A stretch of 6,252 bases of DNA from an uncultured Erysipelotrichaceae bacterium (GTDB taxonomy: Bacteria; Bacillota_I; Bacilli_A; Erysipelotrichales; Erysipelotrichaceae), in assembly GCA_937902945.1 (NCBI GenBank), contig CALEMD010000162.1, positions 1-6,252 of the forward strand, given 5' to 3'. The position numbers and the translations under genes are program-made. The notes below the pieces were generated by a model that searched no databases, had not been told where the DNA came from, and worked only from the letters and a program-made list of their open reading frames with translations. Of the stretch, positions 6,023-6,252 are shown in pieces (within the stretch, counting starts at the first letter, position 1; every line of letters begins with the position of its first letter).

Positions 6023-6252
6023 ATGAACAGACAGTATGATTTAGGTATCATCGGCATCGGTGTTATGGGCAGAAGCCTTGCCTTGAATTTCATGGATCAC
6101 GGAATTACGGTATCTGCGTATAATCGTGATGCTTCAAAGGCCAAGGCACTGCAGGAAGAAAGACCTGATTCATGCATGGCTGCCGACAGTCTGCCGCAAT
6201 TGACAGAGTCGCTGAAAAAACCAAGAAGGATTCTGCTTATGGTTCCATCGGG
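6023..6252 (+). CDS. gnd: 6-phosphogluconate dehydrogenase, decarboxylating (N-terminal part, cut by window end)
   Basis: Only the first 76 codons and two bases of the next are present. They form the start of the NADP-binding Rossmann domain: GIIGIGVMG (8-16) is the dinucleotide fingerprint, followed by LALNF, then TVSAYNR (29-35), and PRRILLMV (67-74). LALN, TVS.YNR and PRRILLMV fit the long, about 470-residue NADP-dependent form. Arg35 sits where the family arginine contacts the NADP 2'-phosphate, arguing for NADP. The usual MVKAG motif appears here as MVPSG, with Pro75 replacing a conserved cofactor-loop lysine. The enzyme converts 6-phosphogluconate to ribulose 5-phosphate with CO2 and reduced cofactor, directly after the lactonase step. 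The short YqeC-like form or a beta-hydroxyacid dehydrogenase is a less likely alternative. Confidence 0.85.
   Translation, partial: MNRQYDLGIIGIGVMGRSLALNFMDHGITVSAYNRDASKAKALQEERPDSCMAADSLPQLTESLKKPRRILLMVPS

Noticed and set aside
1..6252. Novel defence system, mobile element, CRISPR array or RNA gene
   Set aside because: No transposase, integrase, regularly spaced direct repeats, tRNA-like folds or toxin-antitoxin-like gene pair could be seen; all sizeable genes belong to housekeeping or cell-surface families.

Overview
This window looks like ordinary chromosome from a low- to mid-GC Bacillota. Purine-rich Shine-Dalgarno sites of the GGAGG type, TATAAT-like -10 boxes, a lipoteichoic-acid-synthase-type membrane sulfatase and a Cof-type HAD phosphatase all point that way. 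The particular gene mix would fit an Erysipelotrichaceae-like gut anaerobe, but that placement is an inference from protein flavour; no rRNA or tRNA is present to settle it.

Left part (1-2522, + strand). The first 63 bases may be the 3' tail of an unidentified gene, ending inside a rho-independent terminator (53-76). A TATAAT promoter follows and drives a 385-residue protein made of DUF349 helical repeats with a coiled-coil tail. A Cof-type HAD hydrolase starts 32 bp later, and 12 bp after that comes a PPC/DUF296-domain gene. The PPC gene is broken: both halves are well conserved but lie in different frames, and the join lacks about eight codons that the family normally has, so an internal deletion of roughly 23 bp is the simplest reading.

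Middle part (2523-4487, - strand). One large gene encodes a five-helix membrane protein with an extracellular sulfatase-type domain of the LTA synthase / phosphoglycerol transferase family. It converges on the broken PPC gene with no gap at all: the two TGA stops together form the palindrome TGATCA (2520-2525), and no terminator separates them. A 139-bp divergent regulatory region (4488-4626) holds a promoter for each direction and a Rex-like inverted repeat overlapping the rightward -35.

Right part (4627-6252, + strand). A membrane-anchored chagasin-type (I42) cysteine-peptidase inhibitor comes first. Next, from its own TATAAT promoter, is a lactonase-family beta-propeller protein (probable 6-phosphogluconolactonase). 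One base after its stop begins 6-phosphogluconate dehydrogenase, which runs off the window end. The last two genes would perform successive steps of the oxidative pentose phosphate pathway and are probably translationally coupled.

I found no defence system, phage, insertion sequence, CRISPR array or RNA gene. The points most worth a second look are the damaged PPC gene, the bacterial chagasin-like inhibitor facing an LTA-synthase-like gene, the zero-gap convergent stop, and a proline where 6-phosphogluconate dehydrogenase normally has a cofactor-loop lysine.
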